Source: Polymorphum gilvum SL003B-26A1 (lineage in GTDB: Bacteria > Pseudomonadota > Alphaproteobacteria > Rhizobiales > Stappiaceae). Taken from it: a stretch of DNA of 64,000 bases. The position numbers were made by a program, and so were the translations under genes. Below, piece by piece: positions 1-7,991 of the stretch. The stretch is from NCBI RefSeq assembly GCF_000192745.1, contig NC_015259.1, positions 1,627,001 to 1,691,000 on the forward strand. The letters run 5' to 3'. How positions within the stretch are numbered: position 1 is the stretch's first letter; every line of letters begins with the position of its first letter. Below the pieces are notes generated by a model that was not told where the DNA came from, searched no databases, and worked only from the letters and a program-made list of their open reading frames with translations.

Positions 1-221
1 TCCCGCCGCATCTGGTCGGCCGCGGCGTGACCCTGCTCAACCTGTTCACCATCGGCGGCGTCGGCCTGTTCCAGATGCTCAGCGGTCGCGTCCAGGTCGC
101 GGCGTCGGCCGCTCATGGCGGGGATCCGGTGCAGACCTATTCCGTTCTGTTCGGCTTTTTCGCGCTGGTGCTGGGCGCGGGCTGCGCCGTCTACGCCTTC
201 TCGCGGGACCGGGTCGATTGA
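1..221 (+). CDS. C-terminal fragment of an MFS transporter (partial, 5' end outside window)
   Basis: The reading frame is open from the left edge and ends at a TGA at 219-221, so only about 72 C-terminal residues are visible. The segment reads PPHLVGRGVTLLNLFTIGG and then a run of hydrophobic residues, ending AVYAFSRDRVD. The LxGRGxTLxNL pattern before a membrane helix is typical of the loop ahead of the last two helices of major facilitator superfamily permeases, and two hydrophobic helices can be drawn. Substrate cannot be inferred. It is the last gene of whatever transcript enters from the left. The next gene is on the opposite strand and converges on it. Confidence 0.6.
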   Translation, partial: PPHLVGRGVTLLNLFTIGGVGLFQMLSGRVQVAASAAHGGDPVQTYSVLFGFFALVLGAGCAVYAFSRDRVD

Positions 222-344
222 TAGCGGAGCCGGACGGTCCCGCTTCGTCGCGGCCGGCCAACCCGTGCGGCACCCCGGCAAGCGCAGCTCGGGCTGGTCG
301 CGGTCTTCGGGCCGGCCTTGCGTGGTCCGGCGCGCGGGACGGAC

Positions 345-938
345 CTAGTTCTGCCGCGCGAGCGTGTTCTGAAATGCCTCGAACGCAGGTGCGACCGCCG
401 TGCCATGTTCCGGCAGGCTGTAGGAAAACCAGAGCGTATAGTCTGCCGAGGCGCCGGAGAGGTGCCACAAGGTCTCGCAGGTCGTCCGTCCGTCGCCGTC
501 GCCCATGCGGAAAGTCACGCCGCTGCCGGAAATGCCTGTCATCGTCACCTGCTCGAGGCCGGCGGCCCTGTACCGCTCGGCGAAGGCGGTGGCATCGGAG
601 CGGCCGGTGCCCTTCACGTGCTGGCGGACGACGGCCTGGAAGCTGCCGTCGCCGGCATAGACACAGCCGGCGGCGCGGCGGTCTGTGGCGGCGAGCACCT
701 TTGTCCGTGTCATGGTCCCGACCCGGTTCGGGCAACTCAGGCCCGAGTAGTGGCGCATGCCCTGGGCATCGTTCACCCAGCCCACCTCGTATTCGCCCTG
801 GACCTGGCGAGACCTGTCGCTGCCGGTTCCCTGGCCCGGCGCGGCAGTCAGGATCTGGATGGCGCATGCCAGCGCGGCTGCCGCGGCGACCTTGCCTCGA
901 CAGGGGGAGGCTCGACGGTCGGAGACCGGACGGGCCAT
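345..938 (-). CDS. Small secreted protein of unknown function
   Basis: A 197-residue protein that I do not recognise. The N-terminus has arginines followed by a hydrophobic alanine-rich stretch (about residues 17-34) and an Ala-Pro-Gly region that could be a signal peptidase site, so it is probably periplasmic. The mature part has three cysteines (SCPN, AGCVYAG and TTCETLW) and many aromatic residues, which suggests a compact folded domain, perhaps with a disulfide. It starts only 4 bases after the stop of moxR on the same strand, so the two are almost certainly co-transcribed. The position is where a von Willebrand A-domain partner of MoxR is often found in related bacteria, but nothing here resembles that fold. 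Confidence 0.65.
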   Translation of the reverse strand: MARPVSDRRASPCRGKVAAAAALACAIQILTAAPGQGTGSDRSRQVQGEYEVGWVNDAQGMRHYSGLSCPNRVGTMTRTKVLAATDRRAAGCVYAGDGSFQAVVRQHVKGTGRSDATAFAERYRAAGLEQVTMTGISGSGVTFRMGDGDGRTTCETLWHLSGASADYTLWFSYSLPEHGTAVAPAFEAFQNTLARQN

Positions 939-942
939 GCCG

Positions 943-1788
943 CTAGCGGCTTTCCCGCCGCGCCATGAAGGCGAGCCGTTCGAACAGGTGGACGTCCTGC
1001 TCGTTCTTCAGAAGCGCGCCGTGCAGCGGCGGGATCAGGCGCTTGGGATCGCGCTCGCGCAGCACCGACGCATCGATGTCCTCGTTGAGCAGCAGCTTGA
1101 TCCAGTCGATCAGCTCGGAGGTGGAGGGCTTCTTCTTCAGACCCGGCACGTCGCGGATGTCGTAGAACAGCGTCAGCGCCTCCTTGAGCAGACGCTCCTT
1201 CAGGCCGGGGAAATGCACCGCGACGATGTCCGCCATGGTCTCGCGGTCGGGGAACTTGATGTAGTGGAAGAAGCACCGGCGCAGGAATGCGTCCGGCAGA
1301 TCCTTCTCGTTGTTGGAGGTGATGATCACCACCGGCCGCTGGCGCGCCTTGACGGTCTCGCCGGTTTCGTAGACGAAGAACTCCATCCGGTCGAGTTCCT
1401 GCAGCAGGTCGTTTGGGAATTCGATGTCGGCCTTGTCGATCTCGTCGATCAGCAGCACCGGCCTCCGCTCCGCCTGGAACGCCTCCCACAGCTTGCCCTT
1501 GCGGATGTAGTTGCGGATGTCCTTGACCCGCTCGTCGCCGAGCTGGCTGTCGCGCAGCCGCGACACCGCGTCGTACTCGTAAAGTCCCTGCTGGGCCTTG
1601 GTGGTCGACTTGACATGCCATTCGATCAGCGGCGCGCCGATGGCGTCGGCAACCTCGTTGGCCAGAACGGTCTTGCCGGTGCCCGGCTCGCCCTTCACCA
1701 GCAGGGGGCGCTGGAGGGCGATCGCCGCATTGACCGCCACGCGCAGGTCTTCGGTCGCAATGTAACTCTTGGTCCCCTCGAAACGCAT
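943..1788 (-). CDS. MoxR-family AAA+ ATPase
   Basis: A 281-residue cytoplasmic ATPase starting MRFEGTKSYIATEDL. The Walker A motif GEPGTGKT is at residues 33-40. Walker B is PVLLIDEIDKAD, sensor 1 is the VIITSNNEKDLPDAFLRRC region with its arginine finger, and the C-terminal lid follows. MoxR ATPases act as chaperones that mature metal centres or membrane complexes, usually with a VWA-domain protein; the client here is unknown. The start was chosen at the conserved MRFEGT; the frame stays open about 80 residues further upstream, but that part is arginine- and proline-rich shadow sequence. The gene precedes the small secreted protein and diverges from flgE. Confidence 0.9.
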   Translation of the reverse strand: MRFEGTKSYIATEDLRVAVNAAIALQRPLLVKGEPGTGKTVLANEVADAIGAPLIEWHVKSTTKAQQGLYEYDAVSRLRDSQLGDERVKDIRNYIRKGKLWEAFQAERRPVLLIDEIDKADIEFPNDLLQELDRMEFFVYETGETVKARQRPVVIITSNNEKDLPDAFLRRCFFHYIKFPDRETMADIVAVHFPGLKERLLKEALTLFYDIRDVPGLKKKPSTSELIDWIKLLLNEDIDASVLRERDPKRLIPPLHGALLKNEQDVHLFERLAFMARRESR

Positions 1789-2154
1789 CCGGGCCTCTCT
1801 GGTCGATCTTTCCGCGCTGGAGAGTAGGGTGCGGCCCCGGCCCGCGCAAGGTCGGCAGGAGCGCGCAACAGGCCGCAGGGTTCCGGCGAGCTTCCGGAGG
1901 GTTTCCGGAGGGTTTCCGGCCTGTCTCAGGAGGCTGCCGCAGGGGGGTGCCGGGACTGTTTTGCCGGCCCGCCCGGGCATTTTTTTCCGTGCAGGGCAGG
2001 AAAGGTCTGCCTTCGGAACGTCTTCATGCATCCGGATATTCCCATTAATAAATTGAAATATAACGATAAAATTTGTTTGCTCAAACTGGCATGACGCTTG
2101 CGATCCCCAATCCAGTCATTGAATGCGTGCATTGGGCACTGACGGGGAATCTGG
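1789..2154. other. Divergent intergenic region between moxR and flgE
   Basis: A 366-base gap without a gene. The left half is GC-rich and should carry the moxR leader. The right half (from about 2035) is unusually AT-rich for this genome and holds the sigma-54 promoter of flgE, described separately. No convincing small open frame with a ribosome-binding site was seen. Confidence 0.6.
2087..2101 (+). promoter_or_regulatory. Sigma-54 (-24/-12) promoter of flgE
   Basis: The sequence TGGCATGACGCTTGC matches the RpoN consensus TGGCAYG-N4-TTGC. The invariant GG (2088-2089) and GC (2100-2101) are exactly 10 bases apart. It lies 54 bases before the flgE start codon in an AT-rich stretch. This fits the known rule that hook and rod genes of alphaproteobacteria such as Caulobacter are RpoN-dependent. 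Confidence 0.75.
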
Positions 2155-3522
2155 ATGAGTATCTACGGGGCTATCAACGCTGCAACTTCCGGACTTACTG
2201 CGCAGGCGAGCGCACTCGAGAATATTTCCGGCAACGTCGCAAACTCTCAGACGATCGGCTACAAGCGTCTGGACACGACGTTTTCGGATCTTGTGTCGAG
2301 TACTGGCGCCGTGCAGGCGAGGCAGGCGGCAGGAACGACTTATGCCACGTCGCGCGCGACCAATACGCTGCAAGGAGATATCGTTGCTTCGCAAGTTGAT
2401 ACCTACATGGCAATCAACGGTGCTGGATACTTCGTTGTGACGCAGGCCGATGCGGTAATTGATGGTCAAACGACCTTTGCAACGACCGAATACTATACGC
2501 GCGCCGGAGATTTCGAACTCAACGAAGATGGTTACATGGTGAACTCTGCCGGATACTATCTGATGGGCTTTCCGCTCGATGCGCGTACTGGCAACGCGGT
2601 CGGCGACAATCCGGAAGTGATCCAGATCGGCAGCCAGCCGCTGCCGGCGCAGGCGACGTCGGAGATCAAGTATCAGGCCAACCTGCCGAGTTATCCGCAG
2701 ACGAACAATGCCGACACGTCGGTGCCGGGCAGCCAGTATCTCGATACCTCCGGTGCGATTACAACGACTTCGGACATCGCAGTGGCGGATATCGACGACT
2801 TCCTCAATTCGTCGATCTCCGGTCAGTCCATCACCGTCTACGACCAGAACGGCACGCCCTTGAACGTCGAGGTCCGCTGGGCGCAAACCGCGGCCAACAC
2901 CTGGAACGCCTACTATTCCAGCGGCGGCGACGCTGTCACGGGCTGGTATCTGATCGGTGAGGTTACCTTCGACGCCGCCGGCGTGATGGACACGCTGACC
3001 CCGGCCGGTACCAACACCGTCGGCGCAGGCGGCGCCTCCTTCGTCATCGACGACCTGACCGTCGCCGGCGTCAACGCCGGCGACATCGAATTTTCCTTCA
3101 AGAAGGGCTCGCTGACGCAATATGCCGACCCCAAGGGTCTGGCCTCGTCGGTCAGCCTGAACCAGGACGGCTACGCGGCCGGCCAGGTCGTGGGCCTGTC
3201 GATCGACGGTGCGGGCCGGATCATCGCCTCCTATTCGAACCAGCAGACCCGATCCCTGTTCGAGATCCCGCTCGCCACCTTCCAGGCGGACCAGAACCTG
3301 CGCCGCGTCGACGGCTCCGCCTTCGCGGCGACGCCGAGCTCCGGGAAAGCCGCCTACGGCAACGGGGGGACGATCGTCGCCAACGCGCTGGAATCCTCCA
3401 ATGCCGACATCGCGGCTGAGTTCTCCAAGCTGATCATCACCCAGCAGGCCTATTCGGCCAACTCGAAGGTGGTCACTTCGGCCGACCAGATGCTGAACGA
3501 CGCACTCAACATGGTACGGTAA
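2155..3522 (+). CDS. flgE: Flagellar hook protein FlgE
   Basis: The 455-residue hook subunit, exported by the flagellar type III apparatus and assembled on the distal rod. The N-terminus MSIYGAINAATSGLTAQASALENISGNVANSQTIGYK(R) carries the bacterial rod-hook signature with the NxxNxxTxGYK motif. The C-terminus (DIAAEFSKLIITQQAYSANSKVVTSADQMLNDALNMVR) is the usual D0 helix of hook and rod proteins. The central domain (about 110-370) is D1/D2. The ATG follows an RpoN promoter, and GGGGAA lies a few bases before it. It is first in flgE-flgK-flgL, which are the hook and hook-filament junction proteins in export order. Confidence 0.95.
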   Translation: MSIYGAINAATSGLTAQASALENISGNVANSQTIGYKRLDTTFSDLVSSTGAVQARQAAGTTYATSRATNTLQGDIVASQVDTYMAINGAGYFVVTQADAVIDGQTTFATTEYYTRAGDFELNEDGYMVNSAGYYLMGFPLDARTGNAVGDNPEVIQIGSQPLPAQATSEIKYQANLPSYPQTNNADTSVPGSQYLDTSGAITTTSDIAVADIDDFLNSSISGQSITVYDQNGTPLNVEVRWAQTAANTWNAYYSSGGDAVTGWYLIGEVTFDAAGVMDTLTPAGTNTVGAGGASFVIDDLTVAGVNAGDIEFSFKKGSLTQYADPKGLASSVSLNQDGYAAGQVVGLSIDGAGRIIASYSNQQTRSLFEIPLATFQADQNLRRVDGSAFAATPSSGKAAYGNGGTIVANALESSNADIAAEFSKLIITQQAYSANSKVVTSADQMLNDALNMVR

Positions 3523-3597
3523 CGGCGGAACCGCCGGCTGCGGGTGTCCGGTCGAGGCATCCGCGGCCGGATTTCCTAGGTTTCAGGAGGCGCTAGA

Positions 3598-5451
3598 ATG
3601 GGTTTGACGTCCGCCCTGCATACGGCGCTGTTCGGTCTTTCCTACAATCAGAAGCAGATCGACGTCACCGCAGCCAATGTCGCCAACGCCAATGTTGCCG
3701 GCTATACGACGAAATCAGTCAGCGCCCACGTCTATTTCGACAACGGCGGCAACGTTTCCGGCATCCTGTCGACCGAAATCCGCCGCCAGGTCAACGAGGC
3801 GATCCAGTCCGCCTACTGGGGCAGTCTGGCGGATGCCAACTATTCCAAGACCGTGGCGGCCTACACCGAGCGGCTGGACGAGATCTTCGGCACCATCGAC
3901 AACTCGTCGTCGCTGCCCTCGCTGATGTCGGACCTGACCGCGGGTCTGTCGACGCTGGTCAACACGCCGGACAGCTACGCTGCGCGCCAGGAGGTCCTCA
4001 GCGTCGCGGACACGCTCGCCCGCCAGCTCAATTCGTCCTACGAGTTACTCCAGTCGATGCGGCAGGAAACCGACAGCCTGATCCGCATGCAGGTCGGCGA
4101 GGTCAATCAGTTGCTTGGCCAGATCGAACTCATCGACGAGAAGATCGAGGCGGCGAAGGCGGTCGGCGCCAACACGGCCAATCTTGTCGATCAGCGCGAC
4201 CGCTATCTGGAGCAACTGTCGGGCTATGCCGACATCAGCATCACCCAGGATGGCAGCGGCGGCTTGCAGATCAACACCCGTAACGGGCAGATGCTCTACG
4301 GCGACGGCCACGCCTCGAGCCTGTCCTTCGATCCCACCGGCACGCTCGGCGCAGGTCAGCCCGGCGGCGGCATCACCGTGACCACCTACGGCGGCACGCG
4401 CTACGACCTCGGCGCCTCCTCAAGCTCCGGTTCGCTGATGGCGTTGCTGGAACTGCGCGACGACGCGCTCGTCCAGGCGCAGGCCCAGCTCGACGAGATC
4501 GCGGCGCAACTCTCACTTGCCTTCTCGAACGTCACCGTGGCCAGCGAGGACGCCACCGACGGCACCGACGTCGGCTATGAGCTGGACCTGTCCGGTCTGC
4601 AGCCCGGCAACACGGTCTCGCTCCGCTACGTCGATTCCGCCGGTACGACACAGACCGTTACCTTCGTTGCTGTAGAGGATCCGTCGCTGCTGCCACTCGA
4701 CGGTGCAACGACGCCGACCGCGGGCGACACGGTCTACGGCATCGACATATCCGGCGGGGTTCCTGCCGGCTATGTCACCCAGATCATCGCGGCCCTCTCG
4801 GCCACGGATCTCAACGTCAGCGACGACGGCCTCGGCAACCTCGTGGTGCTCGGTGATACGGGGACGAACACCGTCGTCAGCAGTCTGTCGGGGAATGTCA
4901 CGGTCACGGACCCCGCCAACCAGGGCCTAGGCCTCGCCTTGTTCGTCGATGCCGGCAACGGCATGAGCCTCTATACCGGCGCGCTTGAAGGCGGCGGCCA
5001 GAAGACCGGCTTTGCAGGCTCGATCCGGTTGAATCCTGCGGTGATCAACGACCCGTCCCAACTGGTCATCTACGAGACCGTGCCGGCGGCCAACTCCGGT
5101 AAGGATTCCTCGCGGCCGCAATACCTTCTCGACGCGCTCGCCACGACGACGATCACCTTCGATCCGGCCGCCGGCATCGGCAGTGGCGGGGATCCGTTCA
5201 AGGGCACTATGCTCGACTACGTCAACCAGGTGGTCGCCTTTCAGGGCGAGCAGTCCGAGAAGGCGGTGCTGACCAGTCAGGCGCATGAGACGATCACCTC
5301 CAACCTGGCGATCCGCTACGAGGAAAGCTATGCCGTCGATGTCGACGCGGAGTTGGCCTTCCTCATCGAACTCCAGAATGCCTACGCGGCAAATGCACGG
5401 GTGATGCAGGCAGCGAAGGAAATGTTCGACGTTCTCTTGAACTCGGTCTAG
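3598..5451 (+). CDS. flgK: Flagellar hook-associated protein 1 FlgK
   Basis: A 617-residue first junction protein between hook and filament. The N-terminus (MGLTSALHTALFGLSYNQKQ, then VTAANVANANVAGYTTKS) is the FlgK version of the rod/hook signature, followed by the long coiled helical D1 region. The C-terminal motif [46 protein letters not shown] is diagnostic. A middle insertion (about 320-450) contains a module beginning GNTVSLRYVDSAGTTQTVTF that recurs in similar form in the neighbouring FlgL. A strong AGGAGG precedes the ATG. It lies 75 bases after flgE and 8 bases before flgL, clearly one operon. Confidence 0.94.
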   Translation: MGLTSALHTALFGLSYNQKQIDVTAANVANANVAGYTTKSVSAHVYFDNGGNVSGILSTEIRRQVNEAIQSAYWGSLADANYSKTVAAYTERLDEIFGTIDNSSSLPSLMSDLTAGLSTLVNTPDSYAARQEVLSVADTLARQLNSSYELLQSMRQETDSLIRMQVGEVNQLLGQIELIDEKIEAAKAVGANTANLVDQRDRYLEQLSGYADISITQDGSGGLQINTRNGQMLYGDGHASSLSFDPTGTLGAGQPGGGITVTTYGGTRYDLGASSSSGSLMALLELRDDALVQAQAQLDEIAAQLSLAFSNVTVASEDATDGTDVGYELDLSGLQPGNTVSLRYVDSAGTTQTVTFVAVEDPSLLPLDGATTPTAGDTVYGIDISGGVPAGYVTQIIAALSATDLNVSDDGLGNLVVLGDTGTNTVVSSLSGNVTVTDPANQGLGLALFVDAGNGMSLYTGALEGGGQKTGFAGSIRLNPAVINDPSQLVIYETVPAANSGKDSSRPQYLLDALATTTITFDPAAGIGSGGDPFKGTMLDYVNQVVAFQGEQSEKAVLTSQAHETITSNLAIRYEESYAVDVDAELAFLIELQNAYAANARVMQAAKEMFDVLLNSV

Positions 5452-5459
5452 GACTTGTC

Positions 5460-6995
5460 ATGGCTTACGGCACGATCACCACCTCGCGCACCTACCTGAC
5501 CCAGCAGTTGTCGAAGCTGAGCAACAGCATGACGGAGAAGACCGCGCAACTGGCAAGCGGCAAGAAAGCGACCACCTACGGCGGCATCGGCAACCAGCGG
5601 CTCCTCGATCTGGAACTCACCCAGAAGGTGACCCGGATCGAATCCTACGAGCAGACCATCACGATGGCCAAGCTGCACATTGAGACACTCAACCTGACGC
5701 TCGATCGCATGGAGAAGCTGCGCATCGAAGCCAAGGACACAATGGATCTCAACAATTTCGAGCTCCAGTCCGATGGCCAGACGTCGACGCAGGCGACGGC
5801 CGAAATCCTGCTGCACGAGGTGATCAGCCTGCTCAACGCGGAGATCGGCGGCCACTACCTGTTCGGCGGCAGCGATGCCAACACCAACCCGGTCCTTGAA
5901 GTCGACCAGATCCTGCATGGCCGCGACGGCAAGGCCGGTCTGCTGACGGTCCTCGACGAGTTCGCTCAGGCGAACCTCGGGGCAGGGGGCATGGGCCGGC
6001 TGGACGTCTCGGCCCTGACGACGGTTCTCGATGGCTTCGGTGATCCGTTGACGTCGACCTTCTCGGTCACGGAAGACGGCGCCCACGACTTCGGCTTCGA
6101 TATTTCGGCCGTGACGTCGACGCTTTCCAACGTGACGATCACCGGTCCGCTCGGCGGCGATCCGGACGGTTTCGACGTCGAATTCTCGGGCCAGCCGGTG
6201 CCGGGCGAAACGATTTCCATCGAACTCGCCCTGCCGCCCGACGGACGACTCGTCACGGTGGACCTGACGGCCAGCGCCAGCGCCGGCGGGGAGGGGGTAT
6301 TCCAGATCGGCAACGATCTTGCCGAGACCGCGGCCAATCTGCGCGCGGCTGTTACGGCTGCCCTTCAGGAGGAGGCGCAGACCAGCCTGCGGGCGGCGTC
6401 GGACACATGGGCGGCCGACTCGTTCTTCGACACGTTCGGCGGTGCCGAGCCGATGCGGGTCGCTGGCCCCCCCTTCGACACGGCCACGGGACTGATCGCG
6501 GGCGGAAGCGCCACAGTCGCCTGGTATCGCGGCGAGAACACGCCGACCGCCAATGCGCGCACCGACAAGACCGCCGTCGTCGATGACAACCTCCGGATCG
6601 GCTACGGCGTGCGCGCCAACGAACAGGGGCTCGCCGATGTCGTCAAGACACTGGCGACCTTCGTTGCTGCCGACTTTTCGTCCGGGACCGCGACTGCGGA
6701 AAACTACTACTCCGCGCTGGCGGGCGATCTCAAGTCGACGCTCCAGCCGCTCGGCACCGACCGGTCGGGCATTGTCGGTATCACCACCGAAATTGCGGTC
6801 GCCTACAAGACGATCGGTTACACCTCCGACCGGCACACGCTGATGAAGTCGAGCTACCTTGGAACGATCGACAAGATCGAGGGGATCGACAAGGAAACCG
6901 TTGCGATCGAGCTTTTGCAGATGCAGACCAACATCGAGGCGTCCTATCGCGCGACGTCGATCGTGCTCAATCTCTCTTTGACCAATTACATCTAG
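5460..6995 (+). CDS. flgL: Flagellar hook-associated protein 3 FlgL (long form)
   Basis: A 511-residue flagellin-like junction protein that links FlgK to the filament. The N-terminal helices (TITTSRTYLTQQLSKLSNSMTEKTAQLASGKKATTYGG) and C-terminal helices (ETVAIELLQMQTNIEASYRATSIVLNLSLTNYI) are the paired flagellin-type coiled coils. FlgL of enterobacteria is just over 300 residues; the extra length lies in the middle (about 150-400). It includes a module beginning GETISIELALPPDGRLVTVDL that resembles the insertion in FlgK. The ATG is 8 bases after flgK. The gene is last in the hook operon and converges on flaF. Confidence 0.88.
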   Translation: MAYGTITTSRTYLTQQLSKLSNSMTEKTAQLASGKKATTYGGIGNQRLLDLELTQKVTRIESYEQTITMAKLHIETLNLTLDRMEKLRIEAKDTMDLNNFELQSDGQTSTQATAEILLHEVISLLNAEIGGHYLFGGSDANTNPVLEVDQILHGRDGKAGLLTVLDEFAQANLGAGGMGRLDVSALTTVLDGFGDPLTSTFSVTEDGAHDFGFDISAVTSTLSNVTITGPLGGDPDGFDVEFSGQPVPGETISIELALPPDGRLVTVDLTASASAGGEGVFQIGNDLAETAANLRAAVTAALQEEAQTSLRAASDTWAADSFFDTFGGAEPMRVAGPPFDTATGLIAGGSATVAWYRGENTPTANARTDKTAVVDDNLRIGYGVRANEQGLADVVKTLATFVAADFSSGTATAENYYSALAGDLKSTLQPLGTDRSGIVGITTEIAVAYKTIGYTSDRHTLMKSSYLGTIDKIEGIDKETVAIELLQMQTNIEASYRATSIVLNLSLTNYI

Positions 6996-7003
6996 CCGGG
7001 GAT

Positions 7004-7022
7004 CCGGCAGAGCGCTTGCCGG
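7004..7022. terminator. Weak hairpin between convergent flgL and flaF
   Basis: CCGGCA (7004-7009) and TGCCGG (7017-7022) can form a short 6-bp stem with a 7-base loop, just after the flgL stop. There is no T-tract on either strand, so termination activity is doubtful. Confidence 0.25.
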
Positions 7023-7150
7023 CGCCGGGTCGGGTTCAATAGATTCAGGGAAATCGATCTTCGGTGGCTGAGATCATGCAGCCGTCCCGTGCACACGGCA
7101 CCGAACGACGCCGGACGCGCCCCGTCAAGATGTCGATCAGCACGTGGCTG

Positions 7151-7525
7151 TCAGGCCGGCTGGGCGCGCAGGCCTTCGGCGATGCTGCGGTTGATGAAGA
7201 TCAGCGTGTCGAGCTTTTCCGGCGCCGGGTCGATGAGCACGTTGATCGTGTGCTTGAACACGAAGACACCGAGCGAGGCGAGATTGTTCTTCAGATCTTG
7301 GGGAAGGTGACTTTCCGCACCTGTGGCAGACGTGACCAGAACGGTCCAGAGCTTGCGGTTGTATGCGAGCGCGTCGTCCTTTTCGGCGAAACTCGACCCG
7401 TCCCATTCATCCTTGATCAGTTGCAGTCTGGCCGCCGCTTTCATCAGAAGAGTGGCCTCCAGTTCCCGTGGCGATACCGCCACCTGGCTCGTCTTCTGGT
7501 AAGCCTGCGCTGCCTGCTTGTACAT
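7151..7525 (-). CDS. flaF: Flagellar biosynthesis regulator FlaF
   Basis: A 124-residue cytoplasmic protein starting MYKQAAQAYQKTSQVAVSPRELEATLLMKAAARL, the typical FlaF beginning. The C-terminal part (VFVFKHTINVLIDPAPEKLDTLIFINRSIAEGLR) is the well-conserved segment. In Caulobacter FlaF is needed for flagellin synthesis and acts together with, and opposite to, FlbT on flagellin translation. It is downstream of flbT on the same strand, and its first 119 bases lie inside the flbT reading frame in another phase. The start is fixed by the conserved MYxxAxxAYxxT opening. Confidence 0.92.
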   Translation of the reverse strand: MYKQAAQAYQKTSQVAVSPRELEATLLMKAAARLQLIKDEWDGSSFAEKDDALAYNRKLWTVLVTSATGAESHLPQDLKNNLASLGVFVFKHTINVLIDPAPEKLDTLIFINRSIAEGLRAQPA

Positions 7526-7901
7526 GACCGATCAGCGTCCTCTCGTACTCGATGAGCTTCTTGGCTTCTTTCAGAGCCTTGTAGAAGGCGCCAACCAGGA
7601 TCGAATTGCTGACCCGGGTCACGTAGGGGATCGTGCTTGGCGCCGCCTGAATTATGTCATTCACCAGAGTAAAGTAGTTGTCCTTAATTTTCTCTATATC
7701 GCTCGACAGATACATCAGCTGCACCGCAAGATAAATGCGTTTGGCTGGAGTATCCGCTGTTGCGGGTGTGAGAATGTCTTTCTCGCGAAGGATGGGCGCC
7801 TGGCCCTCGATGAAAAGACGGGTGCGTTGATTGTCGTTGGTTATGATCGAGTCGCCAACGATGATCCGCTCTCCCGGCTTCAGCTCCACCTTGAGCGCCA
7901 T
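7407..7901 (-). CDS. flbT: Flagellin translation repressor FlbT (with atypical C-terminal extension)
   Basis: A 164-residue protein. Residues 1-124 are a normal FlbT: the opening KVELKPGERIIVGDSII, then KRIYLAVQLMYLSSD and KALKEAKKLIEYERTLI. In Caulobacter FlbT binds the 5' leader of flagellin mRNA and promotes its decay until the hook is complete. From residue 125 to the end the sequence is a Gly/Ser/Asp-rich tail (LPEDEPGGGIATGTGG...) read through the start of flaF in another frame. FlbT proteins I know are about 130-150 residues, so the tail is either a true overlap or the product of a small frameshift near the end of the gene. It sits 90 bases downstream of the last flagellin gene. Confidence 0.88.
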   Translation of the reverse strand: MALKVELKPGERIIVGDSIITNDNQRTRLFIEGQAPILREKDILTPATADTPAKRIYLAVQLMYLSSDIEKIKDNYFTLVNDIIQAAPSTIPYVTRVSNSILVGAFYKALKEAKKLIEYERTLIGHVQAGSAGLPEDEPGGGIATGTGGHSSDESGGQTATDQG

Positions 7902-7936
7902 TGCCAGACCTCCGAACCAGAGTATCGTTCACGAAT

Positions 7937-7954
7937 GTTAACCAAAAGGTTAAC
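7937..7954 (-). promoter_or_regulatory. Inverted repeat upstream of flbT
   Basis: GTTAACC (7937-7943) and GGTTAAC (7948-7954) form a perfect inverted repeat around AAAA, 36 bases before the flbT start. It carries two TTAA half-sites 8 bases apart, one more than the CtrA optimum of 7. It may be a degenerate CtrA site or an operator for another regulator. Confidence 0.35.
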
Positions 7955-7991
7955 GCTCGCGAGCCCTTTTTTAACGGTTTCGATCCATCGA

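Noticed and set aside
5448-6836. 462-codon open frame opposite flgL
   Set aside because: Shadow of FlgL with no start signal and no recognisable domain.
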